Assembly: GCA_029990175.1 (NCBI GenBank)
Contig: JARKIP010000033.1
Location: 16,413,001-16,477,000 of the forward strand
Direction: 5' to 3'
Origin: Petunia secreta
Lineage: Eukaryota > Streptophyta > Magnoliopsida > Solanales > Solanaceae
Length of the DNA: 64,000 bases
The notes beneath the pieces were generated by a model. It was not told where the DNA came from, ran no database searches, and worked only from the letters and a program-made list of their open reading frames with translations. The first letter of the stretch is position 1; each line of letters begins with the position of its first letter. Positions 10,632 to 22,417 of the stretch are shown one piece after another. Made by a program: the position numbers and the translations under genes.

Positions 10632-11534
10632 CTAAGTATGATTGATATTGTTTACCTCTTTAAGACTTCGATTGAGTGGAGACTCGAACAAGTGTACAAT
10701 TGTCTCATTGGGTTCTCCTTCGACGACTGTTGCGGAGCCGAGGTTGGCCAAAGCATCTGCTTCGATATTCTCATCCCTTGGGATTTGTGCTATTTTCCAT
10801 TCTCGAAAGGAAGTTAAGAGACTTTGTACTTTATCGAGCAGTTGTTGCATTCTTGTTTCTCAAACACTGAAGTCTCCTTGGACTTGGTTTACCACCAGCT
10901 GAGAATCACTTTTGATGTCTAGCTGTTCGATCATCAAGTCCTTGGCAATTTTAAGACCTGCAGCGAGGGCCTCATATTCGGCCTCATTGCTAGTTTTGGC
11001 ATGCAGTTTGATTGCATACCTTAGCTTTTCACCTGTTGGTGCTATTAGCATGAGTCCTAGACCAGTTCCCTCTATGTTTGATGCTCCATCTGTGTAAAGC
11101 ATCCAGACTCCGAGGTCTGGGTCCCTCATCACGAGCTTTTCTTTTCTTGTCTCTGGAAGAATGTTAGCGCCAAAATCTGCTACAAAATCAGCCAAAACTT
11201 GTGATAAGATGGCGATGCGAGGCTGGTAAGTGATATCATACTCATTCAGCTCAACCGCCCACTTCATTAACTGGCCAAACAGATCCGGTTTGTGCAAAAT
11301 ATTTAGTAGAGGAAATATAGTTACAACAGATATAGCATAGCATTGGAAATATGGCCTTAATTTTCGAGCAGATATAACAAATGCGAGTGCAAGTTTTTCT
11401 AAGTGTGGATACCTCGTTTCTGCATCAAGTAAGGTTTTACTAACGTAATATATAGGAAATTGTTTACCTTTGTCCTCACGAACGAGGACGACACTCACAA
11501 CGACTTCTAAACCGGCCAAGTAGATCAGCAACAC
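10632..11534 (-). pseudogene. Two RNase H domains of Tat-lineage element
   Basis: The segment 11534-10860 begins with the remnant of the RT-linked RNase H (YYVSKTLLDAETRYPHLEKL, LADFVADF) and continues into a second, archaeal-type RNase H (YTDGASNIEGTGLGLMLI, ETSNEAEYEAL-like stretch, SDSQLVVNQVQGDF); 10850-10632 completes it (IPRDENIEADALANL). Two RNase H domains in tandem are diagnostic of the Tat lineage of Ty3/gypsy. A stop or frameshift at about 10858 separates the parts. Confidence 0.8.
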
Positions 11535-12382
11535 TTCCCCCTTCCGCCGATTTTGAAAGCAACGGAGGGTTTGACAAGTATTGCTTCAACTTCTTGAGGA
11601 CCTTCTTGTGTTCTGGTCTCCACTCGAAGCTTGTGTTTTTCTTCAAGACTAAAAAGAAGTTGTGACATCGTTCGGATGACCTCGAGATAAACCTACTGAG
11701 ATAGGCTACCCAACCAGTCAAATGATGAACGTCCTTCACCTTTGTAAGCTCATTTTGTATATCTTCGATTGCTTTGATCTTGTCCGGTTTTTCTTCAATC
11801 CCTCTTTGAGATACGATGAATTCCAAGAACTTTCCAGATCTGACCCTGAACGTGCACTTCTTCGGGTTCAATTTCATGTCAAACTGTTTCAAAATTGTAA
11901 AAGTCTCCATCAAATGATCCAAGTGATTCTTTGCTTTCAACGAATTCACAAGCATATTATCTATATAAACTTCCATAGTATTTCCGATCAAACTTTTGAA
12001 CATGGTCGTAACAAACCGTTGATAGGTAGCTCCGGCGTTTTTGAGACCAAAAGGCATGATCGTATAATAGTAAGTCCTCTTGTCCATTATAAATGATGTT
12101 TTCTCTTGATCCTCTGGCTCCATCAATATTTGATTGTATCCTGAATATGCATCCAGAAAAACTTAATATTGTGTGCCCTGCTGTCGAATCAATTAGTCGA
12201 CCGATGTGAGGCAATAGGAACAAATATTTTGGGCATGCCTTGTTTAGATCGGTGTAGTCAACACATACTCTCCACTTCCTGTTCTTCTTTAGTACTACGA
12301 CCGTATTTGCTAGCCATTCTGGGTATTTTACTTCTGGGTATTTTACTTCTCTTATGAACCCATTCTTCAACAGTTTGTTCAC
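11476..12382 (-). pseudogene. Reverse transcriptase of Tat-lineage element, catalytic Asp lost
   Basis: Two segments (12382-11957 and 12126-11476) show RWRVCVDYTDLNKACPK-like, MPFGLKNAGATYQR and VYIDNMLVNS motifs. The catalytic YxDD box reads YIDN, so one essential aspartate is replaced. A frameshift sits near 12150. A perfect 15-bp tandem duplication (12319-12333 and 12334-12348) adds five residues near the start. Reverse transcription activity from this copy is not expected. Confidence 0.8.
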
Positions 12383-12768
12383 TCATCATCGATGAATTTC
12401 CTTCTAAATGTTTCGTTGGGTCGTTTCTTCTGTTTCACTGGTCGATGTGATGGATCGACTTCAACTTGTGAGTAACAACTTTTGGATCTATCCCTTTCAT
12501 GTCCGCGTGGACCAAGCGAAACAATCAGCATTATCTTTGAGAAATGTGATTATTTCCTTCTTCATATCAAGGTCTAATTTTGCTCCAACATATACTTTCC
12601 GTTCTGGTTTGTCTTCGAAGAGGACTACTTCTTCCAAATCCTCGATCGTCGAGTCCTCAGCTTTTTGTTTGTTCAGCTCCCTAACACATGCTGGAATTTT
12701 GGCGAAGTCCTGATCTATTGGAGTTCCGTTTCATCATCTTCGGCCAAAGATTCCGATGACTGTAATTG

Positions 12769-13635
12769 CTATTTCGAAGTGTTTGAAGTAGCGCCCTCCT
12801 TCATGGCTACTAAATAACATTCTCGGTCAGTCTGATGTTCACCTCTAACTTCTCTTATTCCCCATGGGGTAGGGAACTGGACAACTTGATGCAGAGTCGA
12901 TGAGACCGCTCCCATAGCGTTGATCCACGGTCGACCCAAAATCACTTTGTAAGCCATCTCTCCCCCCATTACCTGAAACAAGGTTTCATTCTCAACTCCT
13001 TCGGCATAAGTCTTAATCATAATTTCATCTAATGTCGTTTCACTCGAATTGTTAAACCCCGATAACACTGTAGACCTGGGTATTATTTTGTCAGTCAATT
13101 GCAACTGCTCAACTACTCTTGATTGTATTATGTTGACCGAACGGCCTGCATCAATCAAGACTCTCCTTACATCGACATCATCCACCCTCATTGTGACGAC
13201 TAAAGCATCATGATGGGGATGTATCATTTCATCAAAGTCGTAATCCCCGAATTCGTCACTCATAGTCTCCCACGTTCGTTTGTCTCTAGTGAATACTTTC
13301 GCATACTTCTTCATAGTATACATCACCCCATGAACTTCTGCTCCATCGGTGATGACATTAACCATTTTCCTCGGAGCTGGAGGCTTCGGTGGCTGATGAT
13401 AATCTTTCTTTTTATTAAAGTTCTCCTTTCCTCTTTCTGTCAAGAATTCCACCAAGTACCCACTCTCGAGCAGTTTTGCTACCTCATAACGCAAAGCCTT
13501 ACATTCTTCGGTCGTGAGTCCATGATCGTGATGGAAAGCACTCCACAAGTTGTCATCTCTACTGTTTGGATTCGTTTTCATGCGACCGGGGAATTTTACT
13601 ATATTATCACCCATTCCCCTCAATACATTCACCAA
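12769..13635 (-). pseudogene. Gag C-terminus and protease of Tat-lineage element
   Basis: An open frame of 288 residues. The first half matches the gag tail seen in Tat elements (HHDHGLTTEECKALRYEV). The second half is a retropepsin fold with VLIDAGRSVNII and, later, VILGRPWINAMGAV. The protease catalytic triplet reads D-A-G where D-T-G or D-S-G is expected, so it is probably inactive. Confidence 0.75.
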
Positions 13636-13836
13636 GTTTGCTGTTGAAACACAAAAATTATACTTAGAAATCTTTGGAGGCAGTGGGTCTCTTGGAGCTG
13701 TAGATGGACCCGATTGCTCCTTCCTCGGTTGACTCTTCGAATTACTAGCTTCGTATCCATTCCCATTCTGACAAGGGAAACCGTAGGGCTCGAATCGCTG
13801 CTGAGTCCTGTGATTTCGCCTGTCGTTTTCGACTCT

Positions 13837-15058
13837 TCATGGAGCCGGCCTCTCATATCGTTGATTGTAAAGAGCTAACTGCAACTCCTCCTCCTCCTCA
13901 GCTCTGATCTTTGGTTCACATTCACGATATAGATCGTCGAAGGTCCACGAAGTGACTTCCCTCAACCGATCTTTCAACTTCCTAAATGCCTCCGTTGAGT
14001 CTTTACTCAGATTATTTGCAAAGGACAAACAAGCCCACCGTTCTTCGACATTTGAAATATTTATCTTCTCATCATTAAACCGCTTCAAAAACTGTTTGAT
14101 CGTTTCATTGGGTCGCTGCTTAATGTTAAAAATATCCTCCACTCTCTGTTCTATCTATTTAGCTCCAATATGTGCGCGAATAAATTTTGCTGACATGTCA
14201 TCGAAATCTGATATCCTATTTTCAGGCAACTGCATATACCATTTCAACGCTCCTCCCCTCAGCATTTCACAAAATTTCTTCAGACTCACCAAATTGATCT
14301 CATTTGCTGTCAAATCATTCAACTATACTGCGATTGAAAATATATCCATGTGATCCCTTGGATCTATAGTCCCATCATACCTCAAACTCTCCGGTAGCTT
14401 GAAAGTTTTTGGAATTGGTAATGGGGCTGTACTTGGAGGGAACGGCCGCTTCAATATCGACTTCTTAGCGGAATCCTCTGTTAGTTTTGGAGCTCCTGGC
14501 AATTTTCCATAAATGATTTCATCTTATTGAATTTTTTCTCCACTGTATCATTTAGCAACATCTGTATCGTGGAAAACATTGACGCTTCTGTAATGACGGA
14601 GGCCAGAGCTCCCTTAGCCACGGCGGCCAAACCCAATCCTCCGAGCTCCACCCCTGCTTCAGGTCCCCCCTATTACTGCACCCCGAGGAATAGAGATCGG
14701 AGTGCCTGGGGGGGGAATTGCTGGGGAGGCAGGTGCTCTATGACTTGCAGAGCCAGACATAAGCTGCAAAAATCCACTTACTCTCTACATCTGTTCATTC
14801 TGGTTAACCAAAAATTCTCGAAACAAAGTGTTTGTATCAACCGATGTTACCTCGACCGCGGGTTCCTTACCGGGTCGACATCCTTGATTGACATTCGACT
14901 GAGAACTGTTCGTAGGGCGTTCAAAGGTGGATCCGTTCATGGTGGGATGATTCATCGACCCCTGGAAGCTGGGCCTCGTCTGTGGGGTTGGGCTGAGGAG
15001 CGCCATCCCTAACGGTAGTGTTGGCCTTGTGAGCGTTGTTGCTCTGATCATCTGCCAT
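13837..15058 (-). pseudogene. Gag of Tat-lineage element, fragmented
   Basis: The probable start is the ATG at 15058-15056, opening MADDQSNN, about 65 bases downstream of the PBS. That frame stops soon after. Later open pieces include the capsid-type stretch at 14142-13837 (RPNETIKQFLKRFN, FANNLSKDSTEAFRKL). The region between (about 14150-14780) is clearly related but full of stops. It is linked to the protease segment by another frame change at about 13640-13840. Confidence 0.65.
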
Positions 15059-15122
15059 TTCACACGAAAACAACAAACATAAGTAGAATCAACGAAAAAC
15101 TTCAGAACAAATCGATTGCCTA

Positions 15123-15141
15123 GGCCCCACGGTGGGTGCCA
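15123..15141 (-). other. Primer binding site of Tat-lineage element
   Basis: On the minus strand this reads TGGCACCCACCGTGGGGCC, matching the type TGGCGCCCACCGTGGGGC used by Tat/Retand elements. It begins three bases inside the LTR end (CA, 15146-15145). This fixes the element's orientation and its 5' LTR. Confidence 0.75.
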
Positions 15142-15144
15142 AAC

Positions 15145-15428
15145 TGTATATCCTAAAATTCGATTTCAGGTATTATAATTAAATTTATATTTAGTTGAGC
15201 CTTAGGCGACCATTTTATATCGAAATTCGATCGATCAGTTGATACTCTTACGTACACAAGATTGATCGTGTTAACTAGCGCTTAGCTGTAGTCGAGATGC
15301 AAACGGATTCGAACAAAGACAAATATTCAATGAATAAATGCTGCTTAAAATCGATGATAAGTATGGCAGATAACGAAGAAAATAGCTAAAGACGTGAATA
15401 CAGCAAACGAGCAAACCAACTTTGTCGG
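15145..15428 (-). repeat. 5' LTR of Tat-lineage element, inner part
   Basis: Begins on the + strand with TGTATATCC (the CA end of the LTR on the minus strand), next to the PBS. The LTR is interrupted at 15428/15429 by an Athila element and resumes at 37712. Across the gap the flanks are GTCGG (15424-15428) and GTCGA (37707-37711), a 4-of-5 target duplication. Confidence 0.7.
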
Positions 15429-15910
15429 TGATGTTTGGCATTTTATGCCAAGGTTTCCTTAATATTTCCGCATGTTTGAGCTTGTTATTCGCTCGTTTTA
15501 TAGTTTGTGAATGTGGTTTTACACTAATTTGATGTCGTGCGTGTGTAGGTTGTTATGCAGTGCATTTGGAGCTTTTAAGAGCTTGATTTAGCAAGGAATG
15601 ATTGGAAGTTGATTGGGGATTGAATTGAGCACACAAGGGCACGATACGAGCGAGATTTCGGACCAAGGAAAAAGGCAGTTTGGATGGGCGTTTTGGGGCA
15701 CGTGGCGCGCCAGCTATGGCGCCCAGTGCCCCAGCGCGATTTCTCACACGTCGCATGGCAAAGGCGGAGGAAGTTTGGCGTCTTCTGCTTGACTTGGCGC
15801 ATTACGAGGCGCGGGGCGCCCGTTATAGCGCCCCTTGTGCGGATTTTCACTTCCTATTCCGTCTAGCATTGGGTCTAACTTATTACTAGGTGTTTGTAAA
15901 CATTATAAAT
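15429..15910 (+). repeat. Athila 5' LTR, first part
   Basis: 482 bp matching 36355-36836 with roughly a dozen differences. It contains a GC-rich stretch with many GGCGCC/GCGCCC words. The LTR is broken inside its TATA box at 15906-15910 (TAAAT), where the SIRE element entered. Confidence 0.85.
15906..15910 (+). other. Target site duplication of SIRE insertion, left copy
   Basis: TAAAT here and at 25615-25619. The unbroken site is visible in the other Athila LTR (36829-36835, ATAAATA context), which proves the duplication. Confidence 0.95.
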
Positions 15911-16722
15911 TGTTAGCTTGGATAAGCTTGGAGTTTTGACTGATGACTGAGGAACGGATTCAAAGGACCTGTTCCTTTGAATCACTAAAGCAGAATAGAT
16001 AATTCATGCAAAATCGTTTAAATTGAGATATTATAAATTATCCTAATACTAATGTTTATCTTGATAATTATGCAGGTCTAAACGGATATGAAAAGATTGC
16101 ATACATACAAGGATAAGGATAGAAGATCCGGATTCTAGAAAGAAGAATCCAATTAGGACTCAAAGTCATGGGAGCTTTGGAGTTCTAATTGCTGAAGACT
16201 CCTTGGCTGCTGGAGCTATAAAACGTGGAGCATATAAACCATAGAAGTGTACACAAATACAGAGAGCATCGAGCAAAAGCTGAGAAGAGTTATTAGCTTA
16301 TTTGTGTAATCAGTTAGCTACAGTAGAACTAAGTTAGAACCTGTTCCTTAAATTGAATCTTGTAAAAGTTCAAGTCTTAGTTCAATTGTAGTAAGCAAAA
16401 ATCGAGTTGTAAACTTTCTGGTTCAAGTCGTGGACTTGACACAACTTCACTGATCGTGAGAAAGATCACTAAAGGATTAGAGTTAGTCCTAGGTTAGTAA
16501 GAGTGAGTCTTGTAACCAAGTGGGTCTTTTTACATAGTGAAGTTGAAATCCTACTTGAGAAGTAGGTCGTGGTTTTTTGATCCCGAGTCAAGGGGTTTTT
16601 CCACGCTAATATCTGGTGTTCAATTACTTACAGTTTTAATTCCGCATATCGTAGAGTAAAGGAACACATTTTAAGGAACTGGTCCTTAAAACAGTAAAGT
16701 GGTGTAATCGTGGGAAATAACA
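15911..16722 (+). repeat. SIRE 5' LTR
   Basis: 812 bp, TG...CA. A TATAAAA box is at about 16217-16223. It carries two exact copies of the palindrome GGAMCWGKTCC (15965 and 16675) and one near copy (16337). Confidence 0.95.
16217..16223 (+). promoter_or_regulatory. TATA box of SIRE LTR
   Basis: TATAAAA in GAGCTATAAAACGTGG; the same sequence is kept in the 3' LTR. Expected promoter for the genomic transcript. Confidence 0.6.
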
Positions 16723-16724
16723 AT

Positions 16725-16740
16725 TGGTATCAGAGCAGGT
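16725..16740 (+). other. Primer binding site, tRNA-Met type
   Basis: TGGTATCAGAGCAGGT two bases after the 5' LTR, the usual copia PBS complementary to initiator tRNA-Met. Confidence 0.9.
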
Positions 16741-16771
16741 TATCCTTGAAAAGGCTAACACCTAGGATTAG

Positions 16772-18229
16772 ATGAGTACATCACGAGAGAACAGTGAGGG
16801 CCAGTCAATGGTTAGAGCACCTTATTTCAATGGGAAATACTATTCATGGTGGAAAGAGAGGATGCGTGATCACCTTCAAGCAGAAGACTATGAATTGTGG
16901 GATATAGTAACTGAAGGTCCCATGATCCCAATGAAGAAGGATGCTGAGGGAAAAGATGTTCCCAAAACCAGGAAGGAATGCAATGCTGAAGACATAAAGC
17001 AATGGGAAAAGAATGCAAAGGCAAGGAAGTGGCTGGTTGGTGGACTTAGTCCTGACGAATGCACTAGAATCAGAGGGTATGCCACTGCAAAGGAGATTTG
17101 GGATGCTTTACAAGTTGCACACGAAGGAACAAGTCAGGTAAAAAGGTCCAGAAGTACAATTCTTTATGCTGAATATGAAAGCTTTAAAATGAAAGAAGAA
17201 GAGTCAATCTCTGAAATGTATACTAGATTTAATGCCATTGCTTCTAAACTTATCTCTTTGGGAAGGGTTTTAACTGTGGAAGATAGAGTGGAAAAGATTT
17301 TAACTAGGGTTCTTCCAGATTCTTGGGAGATCAAAGCTTGTGCTATCATAGAAAGCAAAGATTTAACCACTCTATCCTTAGATGAGCTTATAGGCAATTT
17401 AAAGACTTATGAACTGAGGAAAAAGGTTAAAAACATAGGAGCACCAGTTAAAACTGAACCTAACCTAGCCTTGACTGCTGGTGATAAAATCATCGATGAT
17501 AAGGAACTGGTCCTTATCGCTAAAAGTGCTCAGAAATATTTGATTAATAAAAGGGCAATTAGTGGACAGGGTAGGTCTACTAACATGAAACAGGCTGGAG
17601 AATGCCACAAATGTGGAAGCTCGGAGCACTACATCAGCGAATGTCCAATTATGGAAGGAGAATGGAGGAAGAGATTCATTGATGAAAGGAAGAAGGCTAG
17701 TGAACAGGTCCATAAGAAAAGTGGAAATCCCAAAGCACTAGTTGCAGGATGGCAAGACAGTGAAGACGAAATAACTGATGATGATCTGGATGAGGATCTT
17801 GCTCTAATGGCACTTGGAGATTCAGAAAATGAAGAGGATGCTGAGGTATTTGTTTCTAAACTCAAAGATGATGTAAAAAGCATGCCTAGAGAAAAACTGG
17901 TTAAAGTATTCCATATTGTGCTAAATGAATTTAAATCTCTAAGGGATAGCAATCATCAAATGCATGATAAAATTGATTGTTTAGAAACAGAATGCAAAGA
18001 AGAAATATTTAAAAATGATTTTCTGGAAAGGAAGATTAGCATGCTTGAGGAACAGGTCCTCACACTTGAAACAACTGCTCAGGAATTAAAAAATATTAAA
18101 ACAGTTGTAAAAGGTAAAGGTATTGCTAATTCTCATCAGATCATTGCTGAAGAGAAACTGAAAGTCACAGTTGATGAACTGTGTAAAAAGGATGAAAAGA
18201 TAAGATCTTTAGAAGAAGACTTCGGTTAA
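16772..18229 (+). CDS. SIRE gag, 5' segment
   Basis: 485 codons from ATG (MSTSRENS). N-terminal part contains APYFNGKYYSWWKERM, then a copia-type gag core (AKEIWDALQVAHEG, ILTRVLPDSWE). The zinc knuckle CHKCGSSEHYISEC (CX2CX4HX4C) is at about 17602-17643. It is followed by an acidic stretch and a predicted coiled coil. The frame closes at 18229, and related sequence continues in another frame. Confidence 0.85.
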   Translation: MSTSRENSEGQSMVRAPYFNGKYYSWWKERMRDHLQAEDYELWDIVTEGPMIPMKKDAEGKDVPKTRKECNAEDIKQWEKNAKARKWLVGGLSPDECTRIRGYATAKEIWDALQVAHEGTSQVKRSRSTILYAEYESFKMKEEESISEMYTRFNAIASKLISLGRVLTVEDRVEKILTRVLPDSWEIKACAIIESKDLTTLSLDELIGNLKTYELRKKVKNIGAPVKTEPNLALTAGDKIIDDKELVLIAKSAQKYLINKRAISGQGRSTNMKQAGECHKCGSSEHYISECPIMEGEWRKRFIDERKKASEQVHKKSGNPKALVAGWQDSEDEITDDDLDEDLALMALGDSENEEDAEVFVSKLKDDVKSMPREKLVKVFHIVLNEFKSLRDSNHQMHDKIDCLETECKEEIFKNDFLERKISMLEEQVLTLETTAQELKNIKTVVKGKGIANSHQIIAEEKLKVTVDELCKKDEKIRSLEEDFG

Positions 18230-18619
18230 AACAAAAATGCAACTAAGAAAAACTGTAGAATGGAACAAGTCTTCTGAAGCACTAGAATGGTTACAAGAAA
18301 ATCATAGTAGTAACAGGAAAGGTATTGGATTCATGAAAGCTCAAAGTTCATCCAAATGGAATCCAAAGAGTAAGTACTTATAATTTCCTGAAAACTGGCT
18401 ATGCACTCATTGTGGGAACAGAGGAACAGGTCCTATAAACCTGTTCAAAATCCTGTGAAACAGAAGAATAGGTCCTATAAGCCTGTTCAAAATTCTGTAA
18501 AAAGGGAAGATGTTCACACAAAGAAACCATTACCATTCTGGGCTAGGAGAGATCTGATTCATCCTTTTTCAAAAGGAAAGGAACCCAAACTAGTTTGGGT
18601 TCTTAAAATTAACCCCTAG
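18230..18619 (+). pseudogene. SIRE gag C-terminal part, frameshifted
   Basis: Continues the gag after a frame change at about 18225 (VEWNKSSEALEW is alignable with WNKSSEAMNW of the second SIRE element) and after a TAA at about 18381. It ends RDLIHPFSKGKEPKLVWV then a TAG at 18617-18619. A second zinc-finger-like CTHCGNRGT is damaged. It contains a tandem duplication of the NRSYKPVQN unit. Confidence 0.7.
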
Positions 18620-18638
18620 TTTTCTTTTGTAGGCTAGA

Positions 18639-21600
18639 GTGAAGGAGATAAACCACAAATGGTACATGGACAGTGGTTGCTCAAGGCACATAACAGGGCA
18701 TAAGGAACTGTTCCTTTCACTCTTAGCCTTCCAAGGAGAAAGTGTTTCCTTCGGTAATGGTAAGAAAGGGGAAATCATTGGAATTGGAAAGGTAGGTAGG
18801 TCTGATTCACACTGTATAGATAATGTATTTCTAGTAGATGGGCTGAAGCATATCTTATTGAGTATATCTCAATTGTGTGACAAAGGTAATAATGTTAATT
18901 TCTCATCTTCTGGATGCACTGTGACTAACCAAACTTCTGGAGAGATTATTTTGCAGGGAAACATGCATGGAAACATCTACAAAGTAGACTTGCTGACATT
19001 ATCTGATGGAATCCTGAGCTGCTTAAGTGTGGTGCAAAATGATCCCCTCCTATGGCACAAAAGACTAGGACATGCTAGTCTTTCACAATTGAACAAACTT
19101 GTGTCAAAAGAGTTGGTGATAGGTCTTCTTAACATCAGGTTTAATGATGAAAAAGTATGTGAAGCATGTGCCAGGGGGAAGCGAGTAAAATCCTCCTTCA
19201 AATCGAAGAAACAGGTAAGTACCACTAAACCTTTGGAACTGGTCCATATGGATTTATGTGGTCCTATGTGAACAATGAGTCGTGGAGGTAAGAAGTATGT
19301 TATGGTATTGGTGGATGATTACTCCAGATTTACATGGACTATATTTCTTGCATCTAAAGAAGAAGCATTTAATGCATTTTCAATTTTTGCTAAGAAAGCT
19401 CAAAGAACTCTAGATAATCATATTGTTGCCCTTAGGTCAGATCATGGAACTGAATTTGAAAATCATATGTTTTTCAATTTTTGTAATGAAAATGGCATTA
19501 ATCATAATTTTTCTTCACCTAGAACTCCACAACAAAATGGTGTAGTGGAAAGGAAAAATAGGACTCTAGAAGAAATGGCAAGGACTATGTTAATATCTGA
19601 AAATCTCCCACAGAACTTTTGGGCTGAGGCTATTAATACTGCATGCTACATAATAAATAGATGTATGACAAGGCCTTTAATAGAAAAGACCCCATGTGAA
19701 TTGCTTAAAGGAAGAAAACCAAATATTTCTCATCTTAGGGCCTTTGGTTGCAAATGTTTCATCCACAACAATGGGAAAGATGCCTTAGGAAAATTTGATC
19801 CTAGAAGTGATGAGGGAATATTTGTTGGTTATTCTTTAAATAGTAAATCTTATAGGGTGTTTAACAAGAAAATATTGAAAATTGAAGAAAGCATGCATGT
19901 TAAATTTGATGAAACTGACAGTCTCACTCAAGAACAGGTACAGGAGGATGAAGAAGTTGGAATGCTGAAAGAGTTTGAACTTAATCCACAAATGCAGATT
20001 CTGGATATGAGAAGTGAACTGCAAGGGACTGTTTCTCAGGATAGAACTGAGAAGAGTAGCACTGAAACAGGGGGAACAAATGTTGGTTCCACCTCACAAA
20101 CTGGAAACGCTACTCTATCAGGAACTGTTCCTCAGCAGAGGACTTCTGATAATGGATTGACACCCAAGCCCTTCAAGTATCAAGGGTCACATCCTGTGGA
20201 TCAGATAATCTCAGATAAGACCGCCGGAGTTTAAACTAGATCAGCAGTCAAGAATCACAATCTGTGTGCCTTTAGTGCTTTCTTATCTCTTGTTGAACCT
20301 AAAAATGTGAAAGAAGCACTGAAGGATGTAGATTGGATTAATGCCATGCAAGAGGAACTGAATCAATTCCAAAGAAGTCAAGTTTGGCATCTGGAACCCA
20401 AGCCAAGGAACAGGTCCATAATTGGAACAAAATGGGTTTTCAGAAACAAACTTGATGAGGATGGCATGGTAACAAGAAACAAGGCCAGGCTAGTCGTTCA
20501 GGGATATAGTCAAGAGGAGGGCATCGACTATGATGAGACTTTTGCTCCAGTTGCAAGACTGGAAGCAATAAGACTCCTTATAGTCTTTGCTACATACATG
20601 GAATTTACTCTACATCAAATGGATGTCAAGAGTGTATTTTTTAATGGTTACTTGAAAGAAGAAGTGTATGTCAAGCAACCTCCAGGTTTTGAAAGTGAAC
20701 AGTTCCCTGAACATGTGTACAAGTTGGACAAGGCCTTGTATGGGCTCAAGCAGGCACCAAGAGCATGGTATGAAAGACTATCAAAATTTCTACTCCAGCA
20801 TGGACACAAGAGAGGTAAAATTGATAGTACATTATTCTTAAAAGAAAAAGGTAAGGATCTCTTAATTGTTCAAATCTATGTAGATGATATAATCTTTGGT
20901 GCTACTTGTGAAAATTTAAGTAAGGAATTTGCAAACTTGATGGGGAGTGAATTTGAGATGAGCATGATGGGTGAACTCAATTTCTTTTTGGGTTTACAAA
21001 TTAAGCAAACCTCAAATGGAACTATGATCCATCAACAAAAGTATGTTAAGGAATTACTTAAAAGATTTGATATGGATAATGCTAAGGAAATTGACACACC
21101 TATTGCTACTACCACAAAATTGGATCTTGATGAACATGGAATATCAGTTGATCCAAAATTATATAGGGGTATGATAGGTTCTCTACTTTACCTAACTGCT
21201 AGTAGACCTGATATTGTGTTTAGTGTTGGTTTGTGTGCTAGGTTCCAATCAGATCGTAAGGAATCTCATTTGAAAGCTGTTAAAAGAATATTGAGGTATC
21301 TGAAAGGAACAGGTCCCTTGGGACTTTGGTATCCAAAAGGTGGTAGTTTTAATCTTGTTGGATATACTGATGCTGACTATGCAGGTTTCCTTGTTGATAG
21401 AAAAAGTACCTCAGGTATGGCACATTTTCTTGGTGAGTGTTTGGTTTCTTGGGGAACTAACAAACAAAATTCAGTGGCACTTTCCACTGCTGAGGCTGAA
21501 TATGTGGCAGCTGCTTCATGTTGTTCACAGTTGTTATGGATCAAACAACAATTACAGGATTTTGGTGTTGATGTAGGAACTGTTTCTATTTATTGTGATA

Positions 21601-21821
21601 ACACTAGTGCTATTAATATGACAAATAATCCAGTGCATTACAAAAGGACTAAACACATTGATATAAGACATCATTTCCTAAGAGACAATTATGAAAAAGG
21701 TTTGATCACCATAGCATTTTGTCCCACTGAAAAGCAAATTGCTGACATTTTTACAAAAGCTCTAGGTAGAGATGATTTTGAAAGAAATAGATTGGAATTG
21801 GGGATGATTAAATTCACATAA
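18639..21821 (+). pseudogene. SIRE pol: protease, integrase, RT, RNase H with two nonsense codons
   Basis: One reading frame of about 1,060 codons, broken only by TGA at 19269 and TAA at 20232. Protease DSGCSRHITG (about 18670). Integrase HHCC (LWHKRLGHAS to CEACARGKR), core DDYSRFTW, RSDHGTEF and VVERKNRTLEE. Linker, RT with IYVDDIIFGAT (about 20876), and RNase H with TDADYAGF, STAEAEYVA and DNTSAINM. The order integrase before RT is Ty1/copia. The 3' end is ELGMIKF. All catalytic residues can be seen. Confidence 0.88.
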
Positions 21822-22417
21822 AATCATCAATGCTTTACTTCATAATTGGCTAGAAAATTGCTCTTAAGATGAATTTTAGTCAAGTCATTATGAATAATTC
21901 TGTTCAGTTTAATACTTAAATATATACTCTTATGCCATATATCTTATTTAGAGTTGCTAAAATTTAATGATGTTATCCTTATGCTCTTAGAATTTCAGAT
22001 GATCAAAATGTTGCAAATTGGAAGGACACTGAATTTTTGTGTTAAAAACAGGTATGTACTCATTATTATTCAGTTAATTTAGAAGTATAAAGGCCATAGG
22101 TAACTTGAGATTACGATAAATCCCACTAAGTTTTCTATCCATATCCAAAGTGTAAAAGAGTCCCATTGAAGGAACAGTTCCTACTCTGAAAAGGTAACCT
22201 GCAGCCTAACGGCTCTTTTTCTCCGGGAGACTCCCAAGTCCTTAACCGTTGCATGTTGTACTGAGGTAAGTTGATCGTTTTCCACTCTAACTCCACTACC
22301 TAATTCACTCTATAAATACACTTCTTCTCCCCCATTAATCTTTTATCTTGTTCATCAACTAAAATTATCACAATTTCAGAAAGAATAGTCAATTATTTGT
22401 TAATTTGAATTGCAAGA
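21822..22417 (+). other. Spacer between SIRE pol and 3' ORF
   Basis: No ORF. It includes one exact palindrome copy (22171-22181) and a CTCTATAAATACAC stretch at about 22309, roughly 110 bases before the ATG of the 3' ORF, which could serve as an internal promoter TATA box for that ORF. Confidence 0.5.
22310..22318 (+). promoter_or_regulatory. Possible internal TATA box before SIRE 3' ORF
   Basis: TATAAATAC lies about 100 bases upstream of the ATG at 22418, in a non-coding spacer. It could allow separate transcription of the 3' ORF; splicing from the LTR is the alternative. Confidence 0.35.

Noticed and set aside
15680..15889. ORFs in the GC-rich part of the Athila LTR (also 36478-36813)
   Set aside because: Non-coding LTR; ORFs arise from GC-rich sequence on both strands.
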